This document shows, piece after piece, positions 22,401 through 28,827 of a stretch of DNA of 64,000 bases. Both the position numbers and the translations under genes were made by a program. The stretch is from Tritrichomonas foetus (Eukaryota > Parabasalia > Tritrichomonadida > Tritrichomonadidae): NCBI GenBank assembly GCA_001839685.1, contig MLAK01001093.1, positions 1-64,000 on the forward strand, in the 5' to 3' direction. The notes beneath the pieces are model-generated. The model was given only the letters and a program-made list of their open reading frames with translations, was not told where the DNA came from and did not search any database. The stretch's first letter is position 1. Each line of letters starts with the position of its first letter.

Positions 22401-24044
22401 GTAAAAGGTTCAGGTTATGGAATTACAGTGAATCCAGAAGGCGATGGATATGATCTCGGTAAGGATAAGCGTTATGATGGACAAAGTGTTTTATTCTGTA
22501 TGTTTTGGGATGCTTGCATTAGTGATACAGAATCACAATATATTACTGTAAATGTGTTAGTAAATGGTGTTGGAAATGATGGAGTTTCTGTTGTCAAAGC
22601 ACTCAATGATTATGGCATGACAGTGAAAATTGTACAAGATTATGAAGAAGGAATTAAATCAATGCGAAGTGGTGAATATTCACAAGTTCACATTATTTGT
22701 GGACGATGCGATGGTAAATTACCAAGTGGAGGAAATGCAAAATTGGTTGGACAATTTGTTGATTGCTGCATTTTATATTGGAAACGTGGGGGTGGATTAG
22801 TTTGGTGGACTGATAATGATCCACTTGATTATGAATTGAATCTATTTTTAGAAAGAGCCGAATTTCATAAACATGGAAAATCTAAATTAAGAATTGTTGG
22901 AAATCACTATGGTGATGGAACATTAAAGCCAGGAATAATGGATGGAAGACATTATGGATACTTCAATAATGAACGAAAAATTGCTTATGATGGAATTGAA
23001 AGAGCATCTTTCAATTATAACCTCTTTTCAATGTATGAGGGTATTACTGTTGCTTTTGCAGCAGATAGAAATGAAATTGCGCCATTTAAGCCATTTATTT
23101 ATTCATCAGATGGTGGAATATCAGCTTTGTATTATGCATCAAGCATCGAATGCGATGAAGGCGATATTTACATTGATTGTGGTTTCACCAAATTATTCAT
23201 GGAACTTAAAAAGGATGGTGTTTATCGATACATTAGAAATATTGCTGCATGGATGCTTTCAATTGAAAAGAAAGACTTAAAGTATGGATCAATGATTGAT
23301 CCAATGAAATTCCGTCCAAGTAAATTTGATTTCCAAATTAAGCATTATGTTGATTGGGAATTTAAACGTTACAATACGAACAAACTAGTTGATGTTGTAT
23401 TTTTGATTGATGGAACAGGATCAATGAGGTTCTACATTGATTCAGTTCGAGAAACATGCAATTATATATCTGACTACTGCAAGAAGAATTATAAGAATAA
23501 TCAATTCCGCTTTGGTTCAATCATTTATCGAGATAAAGCAGTTTCTTATAAAGATAAAAATGAATTCCTTAAATTATCACCAAAAATCACTGAGCTTGAA
23601 GCATTTCTTAAACAAATTAAATGTGGTGGCGGCGGCGGAGATGGCCCTGAAGATTGGTTATCTGGGTATGAAGATATGCTCAAGCTTAATTGGGGTATTG
23701 GCTCAAAAGTAGTCATTCATATTGCTGATGCACCTGGACATGGAACAATGTTCTCAGGCAAAGAAAGTGAGATGGATGATGAACATGATGAAAAATTCCC
23801 AGAAGTTGTGAAACAAGCTGCTGAATTAGGATTAATGTTCCATTGTGTATGTGGTAAGAAATACGCTTTGAGGAGCTTCAAGAAAACTGGTGAAATATAT
23901 AAGGGAGCAGGTGGAAGATATTATCACATTGTCGAAACAAATGATGGCCTTGGTGATGACCAAGAAAATATAGATGAACTCAAATCGACGATCAGAGAAG
24001 TTATCAAAAATTCCATTGATGCTGCTGTTGCTGTTCCAGTTTAA
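7443..24044 (+). CDS. Giant midasin-like hexa-AAA+ protein with VWA and GATase-like domains
   Basis: This 5,533-residue protein begins directly with six AAA+ modules of the midasin/dynein/MoxR type. Walker A sites are GPTGTAKT (29-36), GPDGCGKT (311-318), GKTGLGKT (601-608), a shortened GPSGFKT (917-923), GPSGCGKS (1327-1334) and GPTASGKT (1626-1633). Walker B acidic pairs are intact in modules 1 (D98-E99) and 3 (D669-E670); module 2 reads DQ, module 4 has no acidic pair, module 5 reads EE and module 6 DG. A long helical then beta-rich linker follows to about 4237, then an acidic run (4238-4263), a VWA domain with MIDAS DSSSS (from D4407), a weaker VWA-like region (near D4755), a Rossmann-like domain resembling class I GATase/DJ-1 folds (about 5000-5280), and a terminal VWA (DGTGSM from D5323). 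AAA ring, linker, acidic run and VWA match the order in midasin, the ribosome-assembly ATPase, but the midasin N-terminal domain is missing and the last 800 or so residues are extra. It could be a divergent midasin or a distinct AAA-VWA remodeller; I favour the latter. Confidence 0.8.
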   Translation: MFIDTSKSEERINKIINAIQSGIPVLLEGPTGTAKTRSAKKACERLKQKEITINFSSQTTIEDLLGRMARNPNKFGGFDYKKGPYAKAFERGYCLILDEINLAHETVLQSIEASLDSGYLSFDVPGVGTKHIKMNPSFHVIATQNPLTGRFAQKRQYLSTKFLSRFQIISFSNIDKGELYEIALGLSNNRIDQNLIRKLVDFHFDWQKKELKENQIHVFTIREIAATIKSILNRVNPYEAIMLHYGLRYNQKKCSEVMKKIESLGIPKFEGESISEVLKRYPNIYPNPTIDKVVRMSNVLLNEFHPILLVGPDGCGKTYIARLLGSIFGENNTNLFICNQEMTISDIIGRYMPIKNDKFSFESDSDTPIRWINGPVIKAIENGDVFIFDQIDTAPSTILERLNSLYDGLGTDDFSFIIHENPEKGKVKVHPNFRIIATASEKGLNNLSPAFLNRFSIVYVNDQLDGISFKEIANLCQIISKNFSEIKSIINILYKSLQDMTMARVVKIIRGFLCLKNQFPKANQSDIITFMYKMTDLKSNSQNTNEMMSESLAQEIIKVFNNENTDKRIDSFFFKQASSTRKVMAILTACSLCGQHVILIGKTGLGKTAAAMAFSRMSPFSSGGEVISFNGETQLDELFGFFTIDNGSFSLQSGPLSASMENGQVFIADELNLAEPQIIQSLNVAIEPNRGESIIVPVIGSNIEVNNGFFFIGCQNDISMYGRKPLPESFKKKILCIEYPDPSHHDLLNLVSEISKEFGISNSDAEATTLLVERIKNHPSFKGKPWSLREVRKLFRRVENSNKQTGLMNGLTIYHHAAFLIRSKFRQIENISSEIVDMIGSCFKLIDIKKKKLLMDISADVTIDLSNEDKIILHKGSTAITSYQSILRTIPQELQSFWQVLYEAFITHHSEPLLLVGPSGFKTFIAGIISPMSPVVYLHNDSTTSSLIGQIALLDKYQAKNELLEIIHGFISREENPLLENQYRNIKTLLEENELKRVDMDEFIQMLFNLVPESFQAVIKNIGNKIIEFDNFDQNGNMFSNYTSVFKPGLVTKAILKQNSLILKNIAQPSPSVLERFNELLSVTPTLTLFEDSTNTFTTKNNKVLYDFNQMFRIIGICLPHEKRNLSDAMLSRLTEISVPTYQTKELPYVFGSIMENVPKKLAISFKSMLQTACNIFQELFDINISFVQVIQITKLTIKWVEQFPEMDISKLFGYAVLRCAGGNQLDYEQRLELLQRMTGTMIELPSDFVKIFDRSILRKNTTTPELSISTDNSLNQIVVSSLTQFSIETSFQQLPTANLLFTPSIIDLTDLIISMASISQSLIIEGPSGCGKSSIINYVAKCAEVNVIHVSISQSTTIEDLFGKVEPSTESDSLKFDFHETQLLHALRSDRKDAYITYWIVIEELHLASAAVLDALGPVFNADTNFILLPNGDYVTKGNYFAIGILSKPITHQAIVNTSVYYRVEDYTSQEFIDVCNYILKTHNYQDFSENFDQKINNLIEINNSTKEKIPITVRETHKFIKMMKQSLNLLNPSTVLEMLFLGRFNDQKLLKKARSTLKFKNYDRILDILIQNNATILNSGEVKIPINSRHSRHREIKSLTKSQRQLFQFISLSILADIPLVIQGPTASGKTYSIQLFADIVGKNLKVIQLNSETTSASIAGVYQPSKSISDSEYQQISDTISKLIKYNVLPKDISHEIREKDIKEWNIGVFRHIRDFLNQNLSTFNMMTKQIATTYITTVDKILQFFNHLIRKDSIFVESLINGDWLLLDGIESAPSDLFDRLFTLLDDEPTLNLYERGKGYLYSKNSTNSKCKIHNDFRLFMTYNPENIKSTNKISPAFLSRCNMFSLSSIDSSIINSSLAISGLLESVKIEDISDYIQSCVKIAEIHNTAISMSNNNVLNNITGRSIIYLCRSLVFLNQISPSKIISRNILVNAASNHYNQILHPNLIEKIMKTRTKRETIKRINDIRLTISKHGFLMTQMIDNFSADIHTHDDMPNEFPFRDFVYHLPKLQLKDVHEVVERFENMANIINSKMNKISTKQLAHLASINTLLNILKNVRQIFQAVMSDARYHSLTIDSEQLYAQKQFTSIINHVKCLFLLVQNKFYVPFIPYILVSDDFGQSYANLLKMIDNNAPFYSIIKEIIKYGDFKHIIFEEEANFMKFVNSIIRFKKEQFIIHFITAKKKIKGNYIQFILNESGNAILQIHIKVNGSEIFSQICKTNFGFSLLSLVNLLVSVYEKYIGNQKTSQIQPLIENVNQENNIINFNLDNFWIDNQDLTHMNKICGSLFRESGIYQFFYSGIDRSLFNISYFSLNSNDYNGFIKWMFWLNDFINAFSNIISSSNRKEIFFNKVQQIISSEKSSENLDRILTILCAFPIQTIQFESSKYSTMEIQDLINQIKDIVFDANEKLNEAKLNLFKSKNQRDIERMFNYLKREISTIISQNPEMAKPYQYLLNLMDIVERNQTKYTFIQKIKESLSQTKNTGNKQNIFSWPTQKDIADYDQPLDYFILKTLIDYTDAVQQINEIERNPSWLIICDLDKPETVLKDYLLNERVSQNIINILRRNTRANLIKSLCSNNYQNVSMNHIRAFLDGFNDRFKNIPDSWIPIIQTLASKYPADYTILLPKYEPSDLIALLINQLDGSAGPSILQQFNDSTHLSEFKNLYSTKYTKFDQVAIVLQQTFINISSKYIQEKKSKITFDEVYSQISKDSNVPIDIQEIGKCISSISKIGSQIKDQSGSFNYDDIQAIDSHDYIDRNPISGFYLLLHPSVKDYLMPINNFRGNYRFPLALFGFRILSRSSCIQIQLPMHFPTEKISSEVSKLIVQRLSENKHRKSLPFHNMIPFLLENPSHYFQTNHIKHLRSTFIKILSSVHDNILFEMIQKYIIDLLPKFCDILLTNQWETFLEGNIDSKYKTILSLMKNPWEFITQELLKDFNEEKDTINEHLKLFVTFACKGINENCSNERIQEIKKCIENDEDKFKQQANEELKRLESYSIEHEEDPEIKILNKSWKMYNSFLLNAINKLHFYSENFETSNLPNEGFYSDFIQHVTDAKTFLPTTTTVPIVVVYPKEKNKPISITIRETNKSSKTIKSQIKDKTILRLPSGSFSIDGDKNTNWETLEIRYDPQFQPIKQFKMRDMIEHYKEFVRSYQAFKEKTQGESLNSLTLNTGSTTVTFNEDDFLTFSKNISEIKTKWITTFSKSIPYNLLNNVFDDLLKDINLIRTYFPPRYKSDTILQPTETQQKLQILTSFANIMEIKIKALKEVITDSFIKKDTLFNDKNSEYHSIKAASDCLKTDLIPKEPQIKPSYSKMFLKMKTTSELLSPSIITPGGNGTPYVNINEIIIEVGPLMSGIHTTPLQIRLVNFVTDEINCVFIPEDQSLPIPIIEKFVGYILITIPVESLQLHLNTKSDIQFKGELLISLVSEKKQTKPFAKLPYSIILHFIPPTLFLKIEEHQFAVKEGKAQIVEFFCTEETSIKISTLNKLQNSPLHLSLQISEQNDNTARTPTVLCNISNATITMPNYVPVSDGITSNNENHFSTNLNIVFSPSITNSIQFKSQIEKSPLYVAMFCDFKKDFVEDNAVINFGMAERSVFFFIGWLNQTNKHIIPKVDIMTFNQNEVSVVYKPGNINLYKRHELKGQSYIFTIKALRQGLKRTNKMTGQMTVQFDKFFTKQINFELKYQPIFIQNDYTNHVNIRINNHIPHSIYNGNDFQPCNTPSEIATARSYQYQLIVSPFSFSYYSSYGDHFRVFYNKNGALRIVLTNGLNTRRFLDIIAVNDYGEIVLLKNSSVHQDNNSLVKLFAIHKNLINFFFPLVGRCKHHRQHFQVRPYENNISSFAHFFAHFLSKDESQKRGILYAKNLKQIFRTSTNEANFAYLIDFLGETFSSFDYENMLYQIGHLLHVDLVSTFQFYASQQNPEFIEAQFMCFVQVLYDYICKLSDYIESNDGYIFLPLTQKQIQDEQKQQLKVAKFDEESIQESKYFRYFTDQLEAHQAREEKNIQKLRQEDYKVTNIIKWTADNGFVGSDQREVDAMEITWKGNNNESQATKKMKITESITFSTDIQIYTTSSNNSLFSIFKYFDSLLLATYQFTFSLYSSIQSQNLKRLESDSYYLNYLATVYNWAISDTSRKYSVFTNFIDSYIPAFISMVKRLYKAGFTEFKGVLENASQSQYKDTNDIDFMIAPRQGSLAIPSLNWDQPGLKTVHNRNEIIQNEKEFLNLNISEKIEEDDYNDDLFEEEEEEEEEEEEERDNYSVNQIFRTRTRRNRQRGLLSHIDAHGDKDRKQLALIKKEANRKHATSRQIVEDDKSNNLSNQELINSLVDQIIYHTENSLECQINANNPIPQNYSVSNNKEMRIQQFMKESECLSGQIISKALFSETVLDAIDDSFASILIDSSSSMDDKQKANLLLILIAYANALNSLRIPYSIIIFCDQEYQFILKKLEEKHEEIHFQRLLDIMGVRRRVSLMYDAITFAKENIKHSTRKHHNIFVLTDGLCNTLHLSDQWKERCLNDGNTAVLFFFLDILKMNENAQAVRDIWDKFNSDISDATSPAIAFYEEPEVILNNLSSSFANNFINILSKFHETNINELVQAVPYEKITKVGHNVFDQGIKYLVTEIEKTHDCFICIDNDIELDNSIEFEPAIMNIEPFCINISRVSDKQNTFMKYLMLETAKMFEKSSIQELNSYMFSPNKASQFSPSSNGTIFYFPGLIKFLLTHGQDTKIFLEKNAGLIMSYSIFIVIDCTVSCFNDQTYSHSIQSIIGLLKSLSYIDLPSLTIIVTTKNGPIILCSETSTLTALSDNSPLWIALFYYFMNPHNESHLISAVSSVLSMRMQQKTVAATCFIFSDGCYGKKTRHIIAALTSSIEVYKSTIITIGIGETPVNAKSLSKRYLWVPNPSYLIKCITSLFGNEFPFQQSEIYSSYSLVPPQKDSISHLASLINQPDKLVFEELYKELNKVIRRFRVYQDFYNAEVVKGSGYGITVNPEGDGYDLGKDKRYDGQSVLFCMFWDACISDTESQYITVNVLVNGVGNDGVSVVKALNDYGMTVKIVQDYEEGIKSMRSGEYSQVHIICGRCDGKLPSGGNAKLVGQFVDCCILYWKRGGGLVWWTDNDPLDYELNLFLERAEFHKHGKSKLRIVGNHYGDGTLKPGIMDGRHYGYFNNERKIAYDGIERASFNYNLFSMYEGITVAFAADRNEIAPFKPFIYSSDGGISALYYASSIECDEGDIYIDCGFTKLFMELKKDGVYRYIRNIAAWMLSIEKKDLKYGSMIDPMKFRPSKFDFQIKHYVDWEFKRYNTNKLVDVVFLIDGTGSMRFYIDSVRETCNYISDYCKKNYKNNQFRFGSIIYRDKAVSYKDKNEFLKLSPKITELEAFLKQIKCGGGGGDGPEDWLSGYEDMLKLNWGIGSKVVIHIADAPGHGTMFSGKESEMDDEHDEKFPEVVKQAAELGLMFHCVCGKKYALRSFKKTGEIYKGAGGRYYHIVETNDGLGDDQENIDELKSTIREVIKNSIDAAVAVPV

Positions 24045-24317
24045 ATCTAAATGTTAATATATTATTAAATAATATATTTTCTTCTTAATAATGAATGAGT
24101 TTACAGAATAAAGTATCTTAATTATGCATAATTTAATTTCCAAAATTTCATTTTAAACGATGATGTTTTTGTGACCTTTTCAAATTTTTCATGACTTAAG
24201 TATTTTTGATCACTCTTTTAATCGTGATATAATTGATCATCATTGATGATGGTGAACATGCGGCCAAAAAAGAAGTTATTTTTTTCATATGGTATTTGGC
24301 CGATCAGTAACTTTTAA
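24045..24317. other. Short intergenic spacer
   Basis: It contains no gene. The giant gene ends in TTTAAA, in which the stop overlaps TAAA, the polyadenylation-type motif described near trichomonad stop codons. Confidence 0.4.
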
Positions 24318-25583
24318 ATGATTTACTTGAAGAAACTCAAATTTTACATCTCACAGCGACCTCTTTTCCAAAAACTATTAAATCCTTTCCAAACATACTT
24401 TTTATCGTTCTACAGATCTTTATTCCCAATAACGAATCTTCCAAATGACTTTTGGAAAATCGGCATTGATGATCTCAAATGTTTTTTTGCGATGACCTTC
24501 ACAACTGTCTCTCTTTGGATTGCAACAGCACAAACAGGCAACCCCAACTCTGTTATTGCCTATTGGGATGGACCTAATTATATTTATGCTGCCATCACAT
24601 TATATGATATATCACATTCAAATCCATGGACAAAATATTTCAATTATCCTCCTTCTTATTTTGCTTGCCATTTACCAGGATATCCATTATTGATTCGATT
24701 TTTTGCATTTTTCACAATTGGCAATTTTTATATTGCTTCATATATCACAATTCTTTTTACTGGATATTTACTTTGTTATTCATTTCGGAGACTTCTTATT
24801 GTTTACGATTGTGTCTCCAATCCAACTTATACAACTATGCTCCTCTCAATCATTCCAATGAGACTCTTTATTTATCATAGTATCATTGCAAGTGAGCCAC
24901 TTTATTTATCTTGTGTTTACATGTGCTTTATTTTCTATAAAATAGAAAATTTCCCATTAATGATGATATTTATTTGGTATGCTTGTATTACAAGAATTGA
25001 GGGAATGCTTATTGGTGCAACAATAGGATTTTGTTATCTCTTGCGTTTTGAAATTGTGAAAGCTTTATCAATGTTTTCAACTTTTCTCTCAACAATTGGA
25101 CTTTTAATTCTCCATCGTGCAATGTTTGGCGACGCAATGGCATACATTAAATTCAATAGTGGTCATCAGGGACTAGTTGGGAAGAAGTTATTTGTCGAAT
25201 TAATTTATGGAAGATCTTCAACACATGATGTTTTATATTTACATAGTTTTATAGATTTTTATTTTCCTTATGTAATCGGAATATGTGTTGTTGTAATTGT
25301 TGCTGGACCACTTGGAATATTTGGAGCTGCATATCTTTTATATGTGGCTCTTTTACGTCATATTGACCTTTTTAGATATTCGCTTCCTTCTGCTGTTTTT
25401 GCGATTTTGATTGGGTATGATAAGCTTTGGTCTGACAAAATCAGCAAGTCAATGATTTATTTTTTTGCGCCAATTTATTTCGCTTTTTTGCTGAGTTACT
25501 CCACTGGACAAATTCACTCGAATAGATCATCTGATAAGTTCTTGATGGAAGTAATTAATGCTAATTTGGATAAGCTTCACTGA
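24318..25583 (+). CDS. Multipass GT-C mannosyltransferase-like protein (PIG-V-like)
   Basis: The 421-residue protein has about eight or nine predicted hydrophobic helices and a luminal motif early in the chain, YWDGPNY (W83, D84), followed about 30 residues later by HLPGYPLLIRFFAFF. An acidic WD motif in the first luminal loop, followed by a GYP-type block, is the pattern of GT-C glycosyltransferases such as PIG-V (GPI mannosyltransferase II), which use dolichol-phosphate-mannose in the ER. The length is a little below typical PIG-V (about 490). Family membership is moderately secure and the exact acceptor is not. The ATG at 24318 is followed by a short basic segment before the first helix. 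T. vaginalis has been reported to lack most GPI-anchor synthesis, so the substrate may be another glycolipid. Confidence 0.5.
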   Translation: MIYLKKLKFYISQRPLFQKLLNPFQTYFLSFYRSLFPITNLPNDFWKIGIDDLKCFFAMTFTTVSLWIATAQTGNPNSVIAYWDGPNYIYAAITLYDISHSNPWTKYFNYPPSYFACHLPGYPLLIRFFAFFTIGNFYIASYITILFTGYLLCYSFRRLLIVYDCVSNPTYTTMLLSIIPMRLFIYHSIIASEPLYLSCVYMCFIFYKIENFPLMMIFIWYACITRIEGMLIGATIGFCYLLRFEIVKALSMFSTFLSTIGLLILHRAMFGDAMAYIKFNSGHQGLVGKKLFVELIYGRSSTHDVLYLHSFIDFYFPYVIGICVVVIVAGPLGIFGAAYLLYVALLRHIDLFRYSLPSAVFAILIGYDKLWSDKISKSMIYFFAPIYFAFLLSYSTGQIHSNRSSDKFLMEVINANLDKLH

Positions 25584-25994
25584 TTTCGATTTCATTGATT
25601 TCATTTTTTGTGATTTGTGTAATTTTATAAATATAAATTCGTGCGATTACTTCTTTTTTGATGCTTTTTTTCACCATTTTTTGATTACATTTTTTATCAT
25701 GATATTGAATATTTCGTGTAAATTTATGTTTGAAGAATTAGAATATTTACTTCATTAAATCATATTAGTATCAGGTGGAAATCGAAGTGAATGATTCTTG
25801 CAACATGCATTTTCTTTCATATCTAAGAATTTGGTTCCCAAGAGTTTTGAATGATGTTATCAGGGCTATAAACTGTTTATTTCTGATAAAATAATTCTGA
25901 AAGCTTATGATTTTCATTCGATTTCATAATTCCCGAATTTTTGTGGTTAAAAATGAGAAAAATAATCAGGAAAGGCGAACAAGTTTCTTTTTAT

Positions 25995-26035
<41 letters not shown>

Positions 26036-26051
26036 TCTTTATTTTTATCAT
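25584..26051. other. Convergent intergenic region with a 35-A tract
   Basis: This lies between the 3' ends of two convergent genes. It contains a T-rich segment (25,584-25,760) with no credible protein and an uninterrupted run of 35 A at 25998-26032. Confidence 0.6.
25998..26032. repeat. Homopolymer run of 35 A
   Basis: Uninterrupted A run on the plus strand, 20 bases downstream of the stop of the transporter gene on the minus strand. The run is read as poly-T from that gene's strand. Confidence 0.95.
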
Positions 26052-27056
26052 TTATAACTTCGCTTTTTCTTCTTCAACTTTTGCGATTTCTTCTTCAGAA
26101 TCATTAATATATTTCTCTTCAACATGACTACATTCTGATGCATTTTTTTCTTTTGGAGGGAAAAGAGAATAAATTGCAATAGCAATTGGTATGCAAAAGA
26201 ATCCAACAAGATACAACCATGATGCTTTTTGACCAAACGCCAAAATCGAAATCAGCAACGAAAAGAAATTTGAAGTAAGAAAACTAAGATTCATTTCTGC
26301 GGCGGATGAGTGTTGCATAATGAATGGACACATGGAATAATAAATAGTCTGAATAAGTGCATATAAAAGCATGTATAAAACAACTTTCCAACTAAAGTCA
26401 TATTCTGGAATTTGTTTATATTCAAAAATGCCACATGCTACACCACTAATCACTGTTGCACTCATAGAGAACCTACACAAGTATGCAATCGCACTCGCAC
26501 TATGAACAAGATATTCTTGAAGCACAGTCGAGCCAGCAAACGACATTGCTGACAAAACAGCAAACATGTTTCCTTTCCATCTCGAGCCAGCAGTTCCATC
26601 AGCAAGGAAAACAAGAACCATGCCACCGAGACCAAGAACAAGAGAAAATAATTGTGGAATAGAAAACTTGCGTCGAAATACTGCATAAGAAAGTGGAACA
26701 ACCCAAAAAACAACAGTCGTTGTTAAAAGAAGTGACGATGCAAGTGATGTGTATGAATATGAAGCAACTGAAAATCCATCACCCATTGAATTTAATAAAG
26801 CAACACAAACATATTTCCATAACGGCAAATCTGATGATTCAATATGCCAAATATGTGCAAGAGCAAGCATAGCATACGTTAACACTAATTGAAGAAAGGT
26901 TAATGTGGAGCCATTCATATTACTGATAAGTGTAACAACAACACCCATGGCACAAAGAAATATTGAACATACTTGCCACATCATTAAAACAAACCACTTT
27001 TTATGGAGGAGTTGGCGTAACCATGGACAGCTAACTTCATCTCTGTCTTCAAGCAT
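26052..27056 (-). CDS. SLC35F-type (DUF914) nucleotide-sugar/solute transporter
   Basis: The 334-residue protein has ten hydrophobic segments in two similar halves, as in the drug/metabolite transporter superfamily. Features of the SLC35F1/F2/F6 branch are visible: PLWKYVCVALLNSMGDGFSV in the second to third helix region, SSLLLTTTVVFWVVPLSYAVF in the fourth, GxGGMVLVFLADG in the next, and SWLYLVGFFCIPIAIAIYS in the last. The N-terminus is short and cytosolic and the C-terminal tail is very acidic/basic mixed (VEEKYINDSEEEIAKVEEEKAKL, with E/K alternation). Members act at Golgi, endosomal or plasma membranes; substrates of this branch are mostly unknown. It starts at the ATG complementary to 27054-27056. 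Confidence 0.82.
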   Translation of the reverse strand: MLEDRDEVSCPWLRQLLHKKWFVLMMWQVCSIFLCAMGVVVTLISNMNGSTLTFLQLVLTYAMLALAHIWHIESSDLPLWKYVCVALLNSMGDGFSVASYSYTSLASSLLLTTTVVFWVVPLSYAVFRRKFSIPQLFSLVLGLGGMVLVFLADGTAGSRWKGNMFAVLSAMSFAGSTVLQEYLVHSASAIAYLCRFSMSATVISGVACGIFEYKQIPEYDFSWKVVLYMLLYALIQTIYYSMCPFIMQHSSAAEMNLSFLTSNFFSLLISILAFGQKASWLYLVGFFCIPIAIAIYSLFPPKEKNASECSHVEEKYINDSEEEIAKVEEEKAKL

Positions 27057-27798
27057 AAAATCACTTCTTTTGTTTTGGAGATATTGGGTGAAATCGGATT
27101 TCCAAGTGATATGAAAACGATATTATTTAATTGAAAAGGTTAATTCCTGGTTTAACAAACGGAATATTTGAATATATTTTATTAATTGAATTTGAGAGAG
27201 TGGAGATAATTTTCTGAAGGAGATAAGTTAACTCCAAAATCAACATATTGCACCACTCACAATCTGATTCCTGATTATTATAACTTTATATGCATTAAAA
27301 CAATATTTAATATATTAAATATAATAAAAAAAGTTTATACAAGAAATTTCACAAAGGATCATTTATCATTCCAATGTTTTCCTTGATGATCATCCATTCT
27401 CATTAAATGCAAGTTTTAATTAAATATATCTAAGTGTTAATTCTATACCAACTAATTTTGAAATTCACTATTATTAAAAAATAGTCAAGATTTGGAGAGA
27501 CTGCCTTTTAGACAGGATGTTTCCTAACGAAAATAAAAATAAATGAAAAAGGTTATAGTGATCTCCATGTAGGGTGAATGAGGAGAGACTTCACCATTTC
27601 AAGCTCGAAATAATAAAAAATAATGAAAAACGATCATTTCATCAACAAAAAACGTAATCAAATCATTTAAAATAGCGATAATAGTTACTATGATTTACTA
27701 TAAAACATGGTATTTCTAATAAAGCACTTCATACTATACAAACAAATTTCATTGAATTCAATTGTTTCATTTTCATATTTTCATACAAATTGTAAAAA
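27057..27798. other. Intergenic spacer, nothing recognised
   Basis: About 740 bases of A+T-rich DNA between two minus-strand genes. A short plus-strand frame near 27707 runs antisense into the neighbouring gene and is a shadow. No repeats or RNA gene were seen. Confidence 0.5.
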
Positions 27799-28395
27799 TC
27801 ATTTGTTTAAAACTTTCTTCCTTCTTTGTGGAGGAGGTGATTTCAAATCAACAAGTTGTTCTTTCAATTTTCGGTTAAGTTTGGATCGAATTTCCTGTTG
27901 AGTCGGCCTGGAAGACTGCTGAAGTGTGATTTTTTTCTTTGTCGTAATTTTCATTGTTGATGAATTTGAATGTGAGTTCAATGAAGCACTCGACTGACGT
28001 GAAATTGACGCTGTTGAAGATGCTTCTGAAATCTTTGACTGTTTTTGGTCTTTCGTTGATGCATTTCTTTGTCTTATCAAATTTTTATTTGCTGCAGTTG
28101 CGGAAGGACCCCAATTGTTTGAGTTTTTGTGATTAATAATATTAGTATTATTTGGCCTGTCGTTTCCTTCTTTCTGTCTGGTTATTTCGTTAGTAATGGC
28201 CTCATTTAAAAGCCGGAGGCGCTTTCTGATGAGATTAACTTCAGTGATGGCTTGTTGTCGGAATTGGGATAAAATTTCTTGCTGTTCAGTGAATAGCCTT
28301 TCTTTTTCTTCGTTTGTCATTGATGAGATCTGCGATCTGGTTGGAAGCTTATCACCTCTTACGAGATAAGAAATATCATTTAAAAGTTCTGACAT
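27799..28395 (-). CDS. Small basic protein with N-terminal coiled coil, unknown function
   Basis: This 198-residue protein starts at the ATG at 28395 (an upstream in-frame TTG is ignored). Residues 28-75 form a charged amphipathic helix (NEEKERLFTEQQEIL... VNLIRKRLRLLNEAITNEI) likely to coil. From about 80 on it is Asn/Ser/Lys-rich and disordered, with a Ser-rich stretch (SSTASISRQSSASLNSHSNS) and a basic C-terminus (PPPQRRKKVLNK). I do not recognise a family. An ACGTTAA motif lies 12 bases upstream. A cytoskeletal or microtubule-binding role would fit the composition but is a guess. Confidence 0.7.
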   Translation of the reverse strand: MSELLNDISYLVRGDKLPTRSQISSMTNEEKERLFTEQQEILSQFRQQAITEVNLIRKRLRLLNEAITNEITRQKEGNDRPNNTNIINHKNSNNWGPSATAANKNLIRQRNASTKDQKQSKISEASSTASISRQSSASLNSHSNSSTMKITTKKKITLQQSSRPTQQEIRSKLNRKLKEQLVDLKSPPPQRRKKVLNK

Positions 28396-28827
28396 AATAA
28401 ACAAGGATTAACGTCATGAAACCGCTAAGTATATAAAATTTTATTGAAAAAGTTCGGTCCTCATAGGAAAATTCTTCAGAAATTTTATTGTCATCTCGCA
28501 AATATCGCTTCTATTCTTTCTTTCAAGTTTATGATCATAACCTTTTATTAAGTATATTTAAAATCATTCTCTACATGACTGTTCAACCCAGAATAAAAAT
28601 ATGAGTAAAACAATTTTCTGCAATCAAAAACTATTTCATCAGATTTCACTTAAGTTTGGTTTTTGAAACCAATTTCAAAATCAGTTTAATAAGCTACATA
28701 AATTTCTATTGAATCATGCTTATCCATTTTTCAATCAAAATTAAGAAAATTTTTCAAATAAATGTTTGACAATTACAGACAAATTTGTATTGATGAAGTA
28801 TTAGAGGAGATCGTTTTAAAATGATTT
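28396..28827. other. Intergenic spacer
   Basis: About 430 bases. Apart from the ACGTTAA site at 28408-28414 serving the gene to its left, nothing was seen. Confidence 0.5.
28408..28414 (-). promoter_or_regulatory. ACGTTAA promoter-proximal motif
   Basis: TTAACGT on the plus strand reads ACGTTAA toward the gene, 12 bases before its ATG at 28395. Confidence 0.35.

Noticed and set aside
25624..25758. Short frame after the GT-C gene
   Set aside because: Phe/Ile-rich noise from a T-rich 3' region; no domain.
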